Assembly: GCF_003858535.1 (NCBI RefSeq)
Contig: NZ_RQTJ01000003.1
Location: 9,237 to 73,236 of the forward strand
Length of the DNA stretch: 64,000 bases
Direction of reading: 5' to 3'
DNA from: Paenimyroides viscosum
Lineage (GTDB): Bacteria; Bacteroidota; Bacteroidia; Flavobacteriales; Flavobacteriaceae
The position numbers and the translations under genes are program-made. This document shows, one piece after another, positions 18,325 through 27,229 of the stretch. A model generated the notes under the pieces. The model saw only the letters and a program-made list of their open reading frames with translations. It ran no database searches and was not told the DNA's origin. Numbering within the stretch: the first letter of the stretch is position 1; each line of letters begins with the position of its first letter.

Positions 18325-18984
18325 ATGAGCATAGCTGAAAACTTACAAAATATAAAAAATACTTTACCTGAACATGTTCATTTGGTTGCTGTTTCTAAAA
18401 CAAAACCTGTTGCCGATTTGTTGGAAGCTTATAATGCTGGACAACGAATTTTTGGTGAAAACAAAATTCAGGAAATGACCGAAAAATGGGAACAAATGCC
18501 CAAAGATATTCAATGGCACATGATTGGTCACGTACAAACCAACAAGGTAAAATACATGGCACCTTATGTAAGTTTAATTCATGGTGTTGACAGTTTAAAA
18601 TTATTGGTTGAAATTAATCGAAACGCAAAAAAATGGCGTCGCGTGATTCCTTGTTTGTTACAAGTTTATATCGCAACCGAAGAATCGAAATTTGGTTTAG
18701 CTCATGATGAATTATTGCAATTGATACATTCAGACGAATTTAAATCGTTAGAAAACATAAAAATAATCGGCTTAATGGGAATGGCATCTTTTACAGAAGA
18801 TAACGCAGTAATTCGTAAAGAATTTCAATCATTAAAAGATATTTTCGATTATTTACAACCTTATCAGTTACCAAACTGTCATTTTCAGCAACTTTCTATG
18901 GGCATGAGTGGCGATTACAAAATTGCCATTGAATGCGGAAGTACCATTGTTAGAATTGGAAGTTCGATTTTCGGAGGAAGGTAA
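18325..18984 (+). CDS. YggS/PROSC family PLP homeostasis protein
   Basis: Single-domain PLP-binding TIM-barrel protein (219 residues) that buffers vitamin B6 and affects amino/keto-acid balance; no catalytic activity is known for the family. Seen: VAVSKTKP with PLP-binding Lys25, FGENKIQE, WHMIGHVQTNKVK, LMGMASFTED and the phosphate-binding LSMGMSGDYKIAIECGSTIVRIGSSIFG. The ATG (MSIAENLQ) is preferred over a GTG four codons earlier. It lies 77 bases behind the DUF1015 gene; a direct repeat AAAACTTTGTG occurs in that gap. Confidence 0.92.
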   Translation: MSIAENLQNIKNTLPEHVHLVAVSKTKPVADLLEAYNAGQRIFGENKIQEMTEKWEQMPKDIQWHMIGHVQTNKVKYMAPYVSLIHGVDSLKLLVEINRNAKKWRRVIPCLLQVYIATEESKFGLAHDELLQLIHSDEFKSLENIKIIGLMGMASFTEDNAVIRKEFQSLKDIFDYLQPYQLPNCHFQQLSMGMSGDYKIAIECGSTIVRIGSSIFGGR

Positions 18985-19040
18985 CATAAATTGAAATTAT
19001 TTTTTCGTAACTTTACTACTATCAATAAATTACAAGTATT

Positions 19041-19274
19041 ATGAATTCAGCCGAATTAAAACTCAATCTAATTAATAAAATCACTCAAATTACCGATGTG
19101 GTTCAATTAAAAGAGTTATTGCAGTTACTCCAATTTCAGAGTGATGATACTGTGTATTACACAAACGAAGATGAAAAAAAAGCTGTTTTAGAGGGTAGAA
19201 ATCAAGTAAAAAATGGCGAAATTCTATCACATACCGAAGTTGAAAATGAGATGAATAAATGGTTGAGCAAATAG
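19041..19274 (+). CDS. Antitoxin of a type II toxin-antitoxin pair
   Basis: 77 acidic residues with a helical N-terminus (ELKLNLINKITQITDVVQLKELLQLLQ) and a C-terminal toxin-binding-like tail (AVLEGRNQVKNGEILSHTEVENEMNKWLSK), the common layout of Bacteroidota antitoxins paired with RelE/ParE toxins. The assignment rests on this layout and on the overlapping toxin frame downstream, whose ATG lies 14 bases before its stop. The toxin frame is broken, so the antitoxin may now be an orphan. Confidence 0.75.
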   Translation: MNSAELKLNLINKITQITDVVQLKELLQLLQFQSDDTVYYTNEDEKKAVLEGRNQVKNGEILSHTEVENEMNKWLSK

Positions 19275-19553
19275 TTTGGACAATTAAAGCCAAAAATGAT
19301 TTAACAGAAATACTTCAATATTGGAATAATCGCAATAAATCAAAATCTTTCGGTATAAAGCTAAACTCTTTAATATTTGAACAATTAAATCTTTTTAAAA
19401 CAATTTCCGCTAACTGGCAGAAAAACCGACATTAAAAATGTTTTTGTAAAAGTAATTCATAATTATTTATTGTATTATGAACTTATTGAAAGCACGCTTT
19501 ATACTTACAATTCAACATCAAAAGCAATATCAAAAAAAGCTGAAATAATTTGA
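19259..19553 (+). pseudogene. RelE/ParE-family toxin, frameshifted
   Basis: From ATG 19259 one frame gives 58 residues (MVEQIVWTIKAKNDL...) and stops at 19433. In the +1 frame the sequence continues as LTGRKTDIKNVFVKVI...YYLLYYELIE... to TGA at 19551-19553. The joined product of about 100 residues looks like a RelE/ParE toxin, where a Leu-Gly-Arg/Lys-Lys-Thr-Asp turn precedes the last beta strands. The break lies about 19405-19416, just where a few bases may be missing. The upstream antitoxin is intact. Confidence 0.75.
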
Positions 19554-19765
19554 AACAGATTAAACATAATTATCTACTTCATTAACATTTTTCGTATTTT
19601 AGCTTTTTAAACGAAGTTGAAGAATTAATAGCAATTTCTTCGAAAATGATAATTAATAAAAAATAGTTTTTCAATAGCAATTACAATATCAATTGCAAAT
19701 TTCAATTTTAAAAAATTGTATTTAATATTGTCATTGATTTTTGAAATTGAAATTGACATTGAAGA
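19554..19765. other. AT-rich gene-free spacer with an inverted repeat
   Basis: Mostly A/T, with repeated CAATT/AATTG words. A 10-bp inverted repeat, ATTTCAATTT (19699-19708) with AAATTGAAAT (19744-19753), could fold just before the exonuclease gene. No gene or convincing promoter seen. Confidence 0.5.
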
Positions 19766-21085
19766 ATGTACGCAATAATAGATATAGAAACCACCGGCGG
19801 GCAATTTAATAAAGAAGGAATTACCGAAATTGCTATTTATAAGTTTGACGGTGTTGAAATTGTAGATCAGTTTATAAGTCTGGTTAATCCCGAAATACCA
19901 ATTCAGCCGTTTGTTGTTAAACTTACCGGAATAAATAATGCGATGTTACGTCAGGCGCCAAAGTTTTTTGAGGTTGCCAAGCGCATCATTGAAATTACCG
20001 AAGGCTGCATTATTGTTGCCCACAACGCTCCGTTTGATTACCGTATTTTGAAGTTAGAATTTGACCGATTAGGTTACAAATTTCAAAAATCAACATTGTG
20101 TACGGTAGAAATGTCAAAAAATTTGTTGCCCGATGCGCAAGCATATAGTTTAGGTAAACTGGTTCGATCTTTAGGAATTCCAATCGCTGATAGACACAGA
20201 GCAAGCGGTGATGCCATGGCTACGCTTAAACTTTTTAAGTTGTTGTTAGATAAAGATATCGACAAACAAATTGTAAAACAGCAAATCAAGAACGAAGTTC
20301 ATCAGGGAATTTCTCCGAAGTTGTTCGATATTTTAGAAAATATACCTTCATCAATTGGAATTTTCTACATTCATAACGATAAAGGAAACATTATTTTTAT
20401 AGGAAAAAGCAATAATATCCGCAAAAAATTAAATCAGATTTTTACTGCCGATACCAAAATTGCCAAACGTATTCAAAAAGAGGTTTATACCGTAACTTTT
20501 GAAGAAACAGGAAACGAATTAATCGCATTGTTGAAAGAACGCGAAGAATTACTGCACAACAAACCGGTTTTAAATCCAACGCAACGTAAATCGCCTTTTT
20601 TATGGTCGGTTTATCAAGAAAAACTGGAGAACGGTTACCAAACCTTGAAAATTCATAAAAGCGATGGCCGTAAAAATGCGGTTCAATCTTTTAAAAATCA
20701 AAAAAACGCCTTGCAGTTTATTAATGATTTGTACAAAGAAAACGAAATTGTAGAAGAAGTTCAAAACGCACTATCATCTGCAGAAAACATTAACTATCCA
20801 ACTGCTTTGCACAATGAACTTTTTAGTTCGTTAATAATTGGAAATCAACTTAAATTCAACAATTTAATTATTGTTTTAAAGGGGAGAAACTTAAACGAAA
20901 AAAGCGCGGTTGTTATTGAGAACGGAATTTTTAAAGGATTTTGTTTTTTCGATCTGAATTATCAGATCCTAAATGCACAGGTTTTAAATAAAATTTTAAT
21001 TCCGCTTATTTACACAAAAGATGTGCTGAATACTGTGAAGCATTATCTTTCCACAAAGAAAGACTATAAAATTATATCGTTTTAG
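19766..21085 (+). CDS. DnaQ-like 3-5 exonuclease fused to a GIY-YIG domain
   Basis: 439 residues in three parts. Residues 1-165 are a complete DEDDh exonuclease (Asp6 and Glu8 in DIETTG, Asp91 in HNAPFD, His144 and Asp149 in HRASGD), like the proofreading epsilon subunit. Residues about 196-280 are a GIY-YIG nuclease fold like the UvrC N-terminus (GIFYI ... IFIGKSNNIRKKL ... ALLKEREELLHNKPVLN). The last 150 residues are unrecognised. Both signature tyrosines of GIY-YIG appear as Phe (GIF, FIG), so that domain may bind rather than cut. Likely a DNA-repair protein. First gene of a compact operon; the channel gene starts 2 bases after its stop. Confidence 0.88.
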   Translation: MYAIIDIETTGGQFNKEGITEIAIYKFDGVEIVDQFISLVNPEIPIQPFVVKLTGINNAMLRQAPKFFEVAKRIIEITEGCIIVAHNAPFDYRILKLEFDRLGYKFQKSTLCTVEMSKNLLPDAQAYSLGKLVRSLGIPIADRHRASGDAMATLKLFKLLLDKDIDKQIVKQQIKNEVHQGISPKLFDILENIPSSIGIFYIHNDKGNIIFIGKSNNIRKKLNQIFTADTKIAKRIQKEVYTVTFEETGNELIALLKEREELLHNKPVLNPTQRKSPFLWSVYQEKLENGYQTLKIHKSDGRKNAVQSFKNQKNALQFINDLYKENEIVEEVQNALSSAENINYPTALHNELFSSLIIGNQLKFNNLIIVLKGRNLNEKSAVVIENGIFKGFCFFDLNYQILNAQVLNKILIPLIYTKDVLNTVKHYLSTKKDYKIISF

Positions 21086-21087
21086 GA

Positions 21088-21936
21088 ATGAAACATATAA
21101 AATCTAAATACGAATTACTTCGTCAGAAAATTTACATAGTAATTTACGGATCGGGCACCATTGCTGGAAAAACCTTCGATTTACTATTGCTTGCCGTAAT
21201 TTTGCTGAGTGTACTTTTAATTATGATGCAAAGTGTGGTGCGGTATGACAAAATTCATCACGATTTTTTTGTTATCAGCGAATGGATTATTACCGTATTT
21301 TTTACGCTGGAATATATTTTACGAATTATAAGTAACAAAAAACCGCTGAATTATATTTTTAGTTTTTATGGTTTTGTAGATTTACTGTCGCTTTTACCAA
21401 TGTATTTAAGCTTTTTCTTTCCAGGATCCGAAGCTTTAGTAGTAATTAGATCGTTACGATTACTGCGTTTATTCGCTATTTTAGATTTAATTCCAGTTTT
21501 AAATCAATCATCACACATAAAAGAATCATTAAAGGCAAGTGCCAACAAAATTGTGGTTTTTGTCTATTTTATCTTGGTAATGTCGGTTATTTTAGGCACA
21601 ATTATGTTTGTAATAGAAGGTCGTCACAACGGTTTTACCAATATTCCAAACAGTATTTACTGGTGTATTGTAACCATGACAACGGTTGGTTATGGCGATA
21701 TTGCCCCCATTACACCAATTGGTAAAACAATAGCATCGTTTATCATGATTATGGGTTACGGAATTATCGCCGTGCCTACCGGAATTGTTACTGCCGAATT
21801 ATCTAAAAACAGAAAAAATAAAAACGTAAAAAACAACTGCCCGCGCTGTAAAACCTTTATTTACAACGAGTATGCAAATTACTGCTACAATTGTGGCGAA
21901 AAATTTATTGATGGAGAAGTTAAAATCGACGAATAA
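21088..21936 (+). CDS. Voltage-gated-type potassium channel with C-terminal zinc ribbon
   Basis: 282-residue inner-membrane ion channel of the six-helix KvAP/Kch type. Seen: hydrophobic segments from about residue 30 onward, an arginine-bearing S4-like helix RSLRLLRLF (121-129), the selectivity filter TTVGYGD (198-204) and a last pore helix. The cytosolic tail carries two CxxC pairs (Cys251/254 and Cys266/269), a small zinc-ribbon motif. It may sense metal or redox state or help assembly; this is inference. The end overlaps miaA by 26 bases. Confidence 0.9.
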   Translation: MKHIKSKYELLRQKIYIVIYGSGTIAGKTFDLLLLAVILLSVLLIMMQSVVRYDKIHHDFFVISEWIITVFFTLEYILRIISNKKPLNYIFSFYGFVDLLSLLPMYLSFFFPGSEALVVIRSLRLLRLFAILDLIPVLNQSSHIKESLKASANKIVVFVYFILVMSVILGTIMFVIEGRHNGFTNIPNSIYWCIVTMTTVGYGDIAPITPIGKTIASFIMIMGYGIIAVPTGIVTAELSKNRKNKNVKNNCPRCKTFIYNEYANYCYNCGEKFIDGEVKIDE

Positions 21937-22852
21937 TTACCTAATCATAATTGTAGGACCAACCGCTATTGGCAAAACTGCGTTATCTATTGAACTAGCA
22001 AAACATTTTAATTGTGATATTGTTTCGTGTGATAGTCGACAGTTTTATAAAGAAATGACTATTGGTACAGCAGTTCCGTCTGCCGATGAGCTAAAACAAG
22101 CAACGCATCATTTTATTCAAAATAAATCAATCACCGAAAATTACAGTGTTGGCGATTACGAAAAAGAAGTTTTGCCTTTGTTAGATGAATTATTTCTAAA
22201 AAGTAATATTCAGATTGTTGTTGGTGGATCAGGTTTATATGTTGATGCCATTTTAAAAGGATTTGATGAATTTCCGGATGTTTCACATGAAATTAAAGTC
22301 GAAATTGATAAAAATTACGAAGAAAACGGATTTGAATATCTTCAGGAAAAATTACAGCAGTTAGATCCTTTCTATTTCGATTTTTTGAAGACAACCAATC
22401 CTCAAACGTTGGTAAATCAACAGCGAATGAAACGTTTTATTGGAGTTTCAATGGCGGCAAATGCACCTTATTCATCGTTTTTAAATCAAGAAAAAAACAA
22501 GCGCAACTTCACTCCTATTGTTATTGGTTTAGAAGCTCCGCGCGAAGTTATGTACGATAGAATTAACAAACGTGTAGATATAATGTTAAACAACGGATTG
22601 TTGCTTGAAGTTGCCAATTTAAAGGAATACCAACAATTAAATGCCTTGCAAACGGTTGGTTATCGAGAATTATTTGATTATTTTGATGAGAAAATTTCGT
22701 TAACCAATGCTGTTGAAGAAATCAAGAAAAATACCCGCCGATTTGCCAAACGACAAATTACCTGGTTTAAACGCAATGAGGATACCAAATGGTTTTCGTA
22801 TCAAACACCTTTAAAAAATATTTTAAGCTATATAAATGAATTTACCCGATAA
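21911..22852 (+). CDS. miaA: tRNA dimethylallyltransferase
   Basis: Adds a dimethylallyl group to A37 of tRNAs reading UNN codons. 313 residues: P-loop VGPTAIGKTALS near 14-25, the DSRQFYKEM tRNA/DMAPP site, VVGGSGLYVDAIL and the C-terminal RFAKRQITWFKRN all match MiaA. I start at the ATG inside the channel gene (MEKLKSTNN); an upstream alternative would have to begin deeper in that gene. It overlaps the channel gene by 26 and the thioesterase gene by 17 bases, so translation is probably coupled. Confidence 0.95.
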   Translation: MEKLKSTNNYLIIIVGPTAIGKTALSIELAKHFNCDIVSCDSRQFYKEMTIGTAVPSADELKQATHHFIQNKSITENYSVGDYEKEVLPLLDELFLKSNIQIVVGGSGLYVDAILKGFDEFPDVSHEIKVEIDKNYEENGFEYLQEKLQQLDPFYFDFLKTTNPQTLVNQQRMKRFIGVSMAANAPYSSFLNQEKNKRNFTPIVIGLEAPREVMYDRINKRVDIMLNNGLLLEVANLKEYQQLNALQTVGYRELFDYFDEKISLTNAVEEIKKNTRRFAKRQITWFKRNEDTKWFSYQTPLKNILSYINEFTR

Positions 22853-23585
22853 GTTTTCATCAAGATACAAAGGTTCGTGCCACGTAACAATAGATAAATG
22901 TGCTGTAAATTCTAAAATTCGCATTACCGATTTAATGAATTTATTGCAGGCAGTTGCCGGAAAACATTCAGATTTAGGCGGAATGAGTTATTTTGATATG
23001 CAACAAAATAATCAGGCTTGGGTTTTGAGCAGCATGCGTATCGAAATTGAAAATTTACCACAATGGCACGAAACTATTGAGATTGAAACGTGGATTGAAA
23101 CACTTGCGGGCATAAAAACCATTCGCGATTTTGATGTTTTCTTGAACGGCGAAAAAATAATCGGTGGAAATAGTCTTTGGGTGGTTTTAAATACCGAAAA
23201 ACGCAGACCCGAAGCTATAGCAATCGCTCACGATCATTTAGAGAAATATCCTGAAAAAAAAGCAACTCTAAAGAAGTTTGGTAAGATTGATCTTTTACAA
23301 AACGCAGAATTAGTCAGTCATCATCAAGTCGTATTTTCAGATTTAGATGCACTAAATCATGTAAACAACGTTAAATATATTGAATGGTGTTTAGATTGTT
23401 TACCATTAACTATTCTTGAAAAGAATCTCATAAAAGCAATAGATATTAATTACTTAAAAGAAGTAACCTTTAACCAAAAAGCTGCAATTTATTCTTTAAT
23501 AAATGAAAAAGAAATCTATTTTTATATTAAATTAGACGAAATTGTTTGTTTCGCAATGAAACTTGAACTAACAAATAACTTATGA
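22836..23585 (+). CDS. Acyl-ACP thioesterase
   Basis: 249-residue double hot-dog protein of the FatA/FatB-like family (PF01643 type) that releases fatty acids from acyl carrier protein. Seen: first hot dog with AVAGKHSDLGGMSYFDMQQ and AWVLSSMRIEIE, second hot dog with the catalytic-like SDLDALNHVNNVKYIEWCLD. No signal peptide. It overlaps miaA at its start and the following lipoprotein gene by 4 bases (ATGA), so it belongs to the same operon. Chain-length specificity cannot be read from the sequence. Confidence 0.88.
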   Translation: MNLPDKFSSRYKGSCHVTIDKCAVNSKIRITDLMNLLQAVAGKHSDLGGMSYFDMQQNNQAWVLSSMRIEIENLPQWHETIEIETWIETLAGIKTIRDFDVFLNGEKIIGGNSLWVVLNTEKRRPEAIAIAHDHLEKYPEKKATLKKFGKIDLLQNAELVSHHQVVFSDLDALNHVNNVKYIEWCLDCLPLTILEKNLIKAIDINYLKEVTFNQKAAIYSLINEKEIYFYIKLDEIVCFAMKLELTNNL

Positions 23586-23992
23586 AAAAATTACTTTTAT
23601 TAGCTTTAACACCATTATTGTTTTCAAATTGTACTAGAGATTACTACGAAAATGACGAGCGAATTATTATTGAAGGCAAAGTAATGCGTAATAACGTACC
23701 ATTGCAAAATACCGAAGTACGTATATATCCTGTTTACAATGCTTCACCTAGCTCGGGCACTATTGGCGAAATAACCTTTAATAATTCTAATGACTATGCA
23801 GATGATGGTCATACCATTATAAAAACAAAGACCGATGCTTCAGGCAAAATTAATACAAGTTTACCACGAAACATCAATACAAACATTTATGCCATAAAGA
23901 TTAGTAATGGTTATAATAGTAAGTATTACGGATACATATCTCAATACAACACTAGTAATTATTACGTTAATTTAGGTACTTTAAATTATTAA
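23582..23992 (+). CDS. Lipoprotein of unknown function
   Basis: 136 residues. A type II signal peptide ends in a lipobox-like LFSNC with the lipidated Cys near residue 17. The mature part (EGKVMRNNVPLQNTEVRIYPV ... GKINTSLPRN) looks like a small beta-sandwich of the carboxypeptidase-regulatory/transthyretin kind found in Bacteroidota surface proteins; this is a fold guess only. Starts inside the thioesterase stop (4-base overlap) and is followed 2 bases later by an outer-membrane protein gene. Confidence 0.7.
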   Translation: MKKLLLLALTPLLFSNCTRDYYENDERIIIEGKVMRNNVPLQNTEVRIYPVYNASPSSGTIGEITFNNSNDYADDGHTIIKTKTDASGKINTSLPRNINTNIYAIKISNGYNSKYYGYISQYNTSNYYVNLGTLNY

Positions 23993-23994
23993 TT

Positions 23995-24603
23995 ATGAAA
24001 AAGATATTTGTATTAATGTGCGTATTGGTATCGTTATCAAGTTATTCACAAGAAGAAAAAAAATCGAATATTGATTTTGTTAATACGTTTCAATTTACTT
24101 TGGGGTTTTCAAATTTAGCACCTAATGAGAGTATGATGGGTGATGCACATTCCGAAGCATTTCCGGCAATTGGTGCGCGTTTAGGAATTTTTAGTTATAA
24201 CCGATTTACAATTGGTTTGCATTTAAATTTGCATAGAATGGACGTGAAAAGTAACGATTTTTTTGGTCATTTTGAAAAAACAACTGTTTTTACACCAGGT
24301 TTCTATTTAAGCTATTATCAGCCAATAACTGAAGAAAGTTTAATTGAACCTTACCTTTCTTATGATAATTCACAATACACCACAAAAGGCTATGGTAAAG
24401 AATTGAATGCAGAAAGTGACGGATTGGGATTAGGGCTTGATTATCAACATAAAATTGGCAACAGAGCGTATGTAACTTTTGGTTTAAAATACACATTTAA
24501 TAAAATGCGTACAGAAACGCATCCAAATTGGGAAAAGTATATAAACAATTATAATTATATGACTGCTAAAATTGGTTTTACTTTTTCTAAAAACAGATTG
24601 TAA
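23995..24603 (+). CDS. Small outer-membrane beta-barrel protein
   Basis: 202 residues with a signal peptide (MKKIFVLMCVLVSLSSYSQ) and alternating amphipathic strands (GARLGIFSYNRFTIGLHLNLH, TPGFYLSYYQPI, GLGLDYQHKIGNRAYVTFGLKYTF), ending in KIGFTFSKNRL, a barrel-type C-terminal strand. The size fits an 8-stranded barrel. Function unknown. It is the last gene of the operon that begins with the exonuclease fusion, paired with the preceding lipoprotein. Confidence 0.75.
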   Translation: MKKIFVLMCVLVSLSSYSQEEKKSNIDFVNTFQFTLGFSNLAPNESMMGDAHSEAFPAIGARLGIFSYNRFTIGLHLNLHRMDVKSNDFFGHFEKTTVFTPGFYLSYYQPITEESLIEPYLSYDNSQYTTKGYGKELNAESDGLGLGLDYQHKIGNRAYVTFGLKYTFNKMRTETHPNWEKYINNYNYMTAKIGFTFSKNRL

Positions 24604-24678
24604 AAAAATTAAAACTTCATTTTTTAAGATTGAATTTTTATTAACGCATAACTTTTGATATTTTTACAAAAAAAATCC

Positions 24679-25362
24679 ATGTCAGCATCTATATTAAAAC
24701 TACATAACGCAACCATTTTTCAAGATACCGAGCCTATTTTAGCCGATGTTAATATTGATATTCACAAAGGTGAATTCATTTATTTAATTGGCAAAACCGG
24801 TTCTGGTAAAAGTAGTTTAATGAAAACGCTTTATGCCGATTTAGATTTGAAACAAGGCGAAGGCGTTATTGTTGATTATGATTTACGAACATTAAAACAA
24901 AACGATATTCCTTTTTTAAGACGTAAATTAGGTGTTGTTTTTCAGGATTTTAAATTACTTCCAGATAGAAATATTTTCGAAAATTTATTGTTCGTTTTAA
25001 AAGCAACCGGTTGGACAAACGAAGTGGATATGAATGCACGTATTGAAGACGTTTTAGACCGTGTAGGTATGTTGCAACATATTCGTAAAATGCCACATCA
25101 AATTTCGGGTGGCGAGCAGCAACGTGTGGCAATTGCACGTGCTTTGTTAAATGATCCCGAGTTGATTTTAGCCGATGAACCAACTGGAAATCTTGATCCG
25201 CAAACAAGTGTTGAAGTAATGGAAGTTCTACAGCAAATCAACCAAAACGGACGTACTATTTTAATGGCTACGCATGATTATGCTTTATTGTTGAAATATC
25301 CTGCTAAAACATTGAAATGTGATGAAGGTAAAGTTTTTGAAGTAGTTCAGAAAACAGTTTAA
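24679..25362 (+). CDS. ftsE: FtsE-like ABC transporter ATPase (cell division)
   Basis: 227-residue ABC ATPase that, with FtsX, controls peptidoglycan hydrolases at the septum. Seen: Walker [11 protein letters not shown]-loop [20 protein letters not shown] (the LLP.R.. pattern is typical of FtsE), signature [14 protein letters not shown], Walker [13 protein letters not shown] and switch ATHDY. Start at the ATG giving MSASILKL; the longer TTG/ATT frame is AT-rich leader. No ftsX is adjacent, which is usual in flavobacteria. The next gene begins 3 bases after its stop. Confidence 0.88.
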   Translation: MSASILKLHNATIFQDTEPILADVNIDIHKGEFIYLIGKTGSGKSSLMKTLYADLDLKQGEGVIVDYDLRTLKQNDIPFLRRKLGVVFQDFKLLPDRNIFENLLFVLKATGWTNEVDMNARIEDVLDRVGMLQHIRKMPHQISGGEQQRVAIARALLNDPELILADEPTGNLDPQTSVEVMEVLQQINQNGRTILMATHDYALLLKYPAKTLKCDEGKVFEVVQKTV

Positions 25363-25365
25363 AAA

Positions 25366-26343
25366 ATGATTCGATTACTTACAAAAGAAGATTTTATTGA
25401 TGTTTACACCAAGCTTAACCAAAGAGGTTTTGGCTTTATTGCATCGAAGTTTTCTTTTAAAAAAGAATCAAGAATCAGTAGCGCTTTTAATACTTTTCGA
25501 TTAGAAAACACCAATTGGTGGGATGTTCCTGCAGTACAAACACGTTGGAATAAAATGATTTCGGGCAATGAAAATACCGATTTTCGAGATTATTTAATCA
25601 ACCACCATTTAAAAGATAAAAAAGATTTAAAAGTTCTTTCGCTAGGTTCAGGCACTTGTCAGCATGAAATTTATTATGCAGGCTTCACTAATATTTTCAG
25701 TGAGATTTTATGTGTCGATCTAGGCTTAAACAACATAGAAAAAGCTCAAAAAATCGCACAAGAAAAACAATTAAACAACATTCATTTTAAGTGCGAAGAT
25801 ATTTACAAAACCACATTTAAAGATAATTATTACGATTTGGTTGTTTTTCACGCATCGCTTCATCATTTTTCGCCATTAGACGAATTGTTTAAAAACAAAA
25901 TAATTCCAACTTTAAAAGATAACGGATGCTTGTTTATTAACGAATATGTTGGTGCAAACAGATTTCAATTTCCCCAGAAGCAAATCCAAGCTATTAACAA
26001 TGCACTAAGTATCATTCCAAAAAAATATAAGGTACGAGGTGCAACTAATTTAACAAAAAACAAGTTTTACGGTAACGGTTTGCTGCGTGTTTATTTGGCA
26101 GATCCATCAGAGAGTGTTTCGTCAGCAAATATTTTAGACACCGTTTACAATTATTTTAACGTAATTGAAGAACGATCTTTTGGCGGGAATATTTTAATGA
26201 GTGTTTTTAAAGATATCGCTTATCATTTTGTTGATTTGAACGACGAAAAACAGCAAATTTTAGATAAATTATTTAAAATGGAAGATGATTATTTAAAGGA
26301 AAATAACCCCGATTTTTTAGTCGGATTTTATCAAAAAAAATAA
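25366..26343 (+). CDS. Class I SAM methyltransferase of the polysaccharide locus
   Basis: 325 residues. A methyltransferase core at about 85-190: VLSLGSGTCQHEIYYA (motif I), CVDLG (acidic end of beta 2), CEDIYKTTFKDNYYDLVVFHASLHHF (motifs II-III). The N- and C-terminal parts are not recognised. The substrate is unknown; it lies between ftsE (3 bases) and a glycosyltransferase (1 base), so methylation of a glycan or lipid is plausible but not shown. Confidence 0.75.
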   Translation: MIRLLTKEDFIDVYTKLNQRGFGFIASKFSFKKESRISSAFNTFRLENTNWWDVPAVQTRWNKMISGNENTDFRDYLINHHLKDKKDLKVLSLGSGTCQHEIYYAGFTNIFSEILCVDLGLNNIEKAQKIAQEKQLNNIHFKCEDIYKTTFKDNYYDLVVFHASLHHFSPLDELFKNKIIPTLKDNGCLFINEYVGANRFQFPQKQIQAINNALSIIPKKYKVRGATNLTKNKFYGNGLLRVYLADPSESVSSANILDTVYNYFNVIEERSFGGNILMSVFKDIAYHFVDLNDEKQQILDKLFKMEDDYLKENNPDFLVGFYQKK

Positions 26344-26344
26344 A

Positions 26345-27229
26345 ATGCTTTCTATATTAATTCCTACATATAATTACAATATATTTCCGTTGGTACAAGA
26401 GCTACACGAGCAATGTATTCAACAAAAAATAATATTTGAAATTATAGTTTTAGATGATTGTTCGATAAAATTTCATACAGAAAATAATAAAACAAACACT
26501 TTAAGTAATTGTATATATCAGATTCTAAATCAAAATATTGGAAGAAGTGCAATTAGAAATTTGCTTGCAACAAAAGCAACGTTTACTAATTTATTGTTTT
26601 TAGATGCAGATGTTCGATTAATTAATAAACAATTCATTAAAAATTATTTGAGTTTTATACAATACAATTCTAATTATGAGGTGGTTTATGGTGGAATTGT
26701 TTATCAAGAAAATCAACCTGAAACCAATCAGTTGCTACGATGGATTTATGGAAATGAACGCGAAGCTTTATCTGCAGAAAAACGTAATGAAAATGTATAT
26801 GTTTCTTTTTTAACGCTGAATTTTTTAATTAAAAAAGATGTTTTTGCTAAAGTTAAATTTAACGAAGAAATTCCAAATTTGCGATACGAAGATTTATTGT
26901 TTTCATACGATTTAATGAAAAATAAAGTATTGTTACAACATATAAATAATCAAGTGGTTCATAACGGAATTGAAACCAGCGAATTTTTTCTGCAAAAAAC
27001 CAATGACTCTTTAAAAGGATTGCAATTTTTACTTGAAAACAACTATTTACCAGCCGATTATTCAAAATTAACTGCTATTTATAAACTTTTAAAGCAAACG
27101 CATCTGCTTTGGATTGTTAATTTGCTTTATAAATCGTTCAAAACTAAATTCAAAAAAAACCTATTAGGTAGTAAACCTTCGTTATTTATTTATGATATTT
27201 ACCGTTTAGGATATTTTAGTAAACTTTAA
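26345..27229 (+). CDS. Family 2 glycosyltransferase
   Basis: 294 residues with a GT-A fold: start LSILIPTYNYN, nucleotide site IIVLDDCS, the metal-binding FLDADV (DxD) near 97-102 and a catalytic-type YEDLLF near 182. Transfers a sugar from a nucleotide donor to a growing surface glycan; donor unknown. A basic, amphipathic C-terminus (LLYKSFKTKFKKNLLG) may rest on the membrane. Directly abuts the next glycosyltransferase (stop and start are adjacent). Confidence 0.85.
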   Translation: MLSILIPTYNYNIFPLVQELHEQCIQQKIIFEIIVLDDCSIKFHTENNKTNTLSNCIYQILNQNIGRSAIRNLLATKATFTNLLFLDADVRLINKQFIKNYLSFIQYNSNYEVVYGGIVYQENQPETNQLLRWIYGNEREALSAEKRNENVYVSFLTLNFLIKKDVFAKVKFNEEIPNLRYEDLLFSYDLMKNKVLLQHINNQVVHNGIETSEFFLQKTNDSLKGLQFLLENNYLPADYSKLTAIYKLLKQTHLLWIVNLLYKSFKTKFKKNLLGSKPSLFIYDIYRLGYFSKL

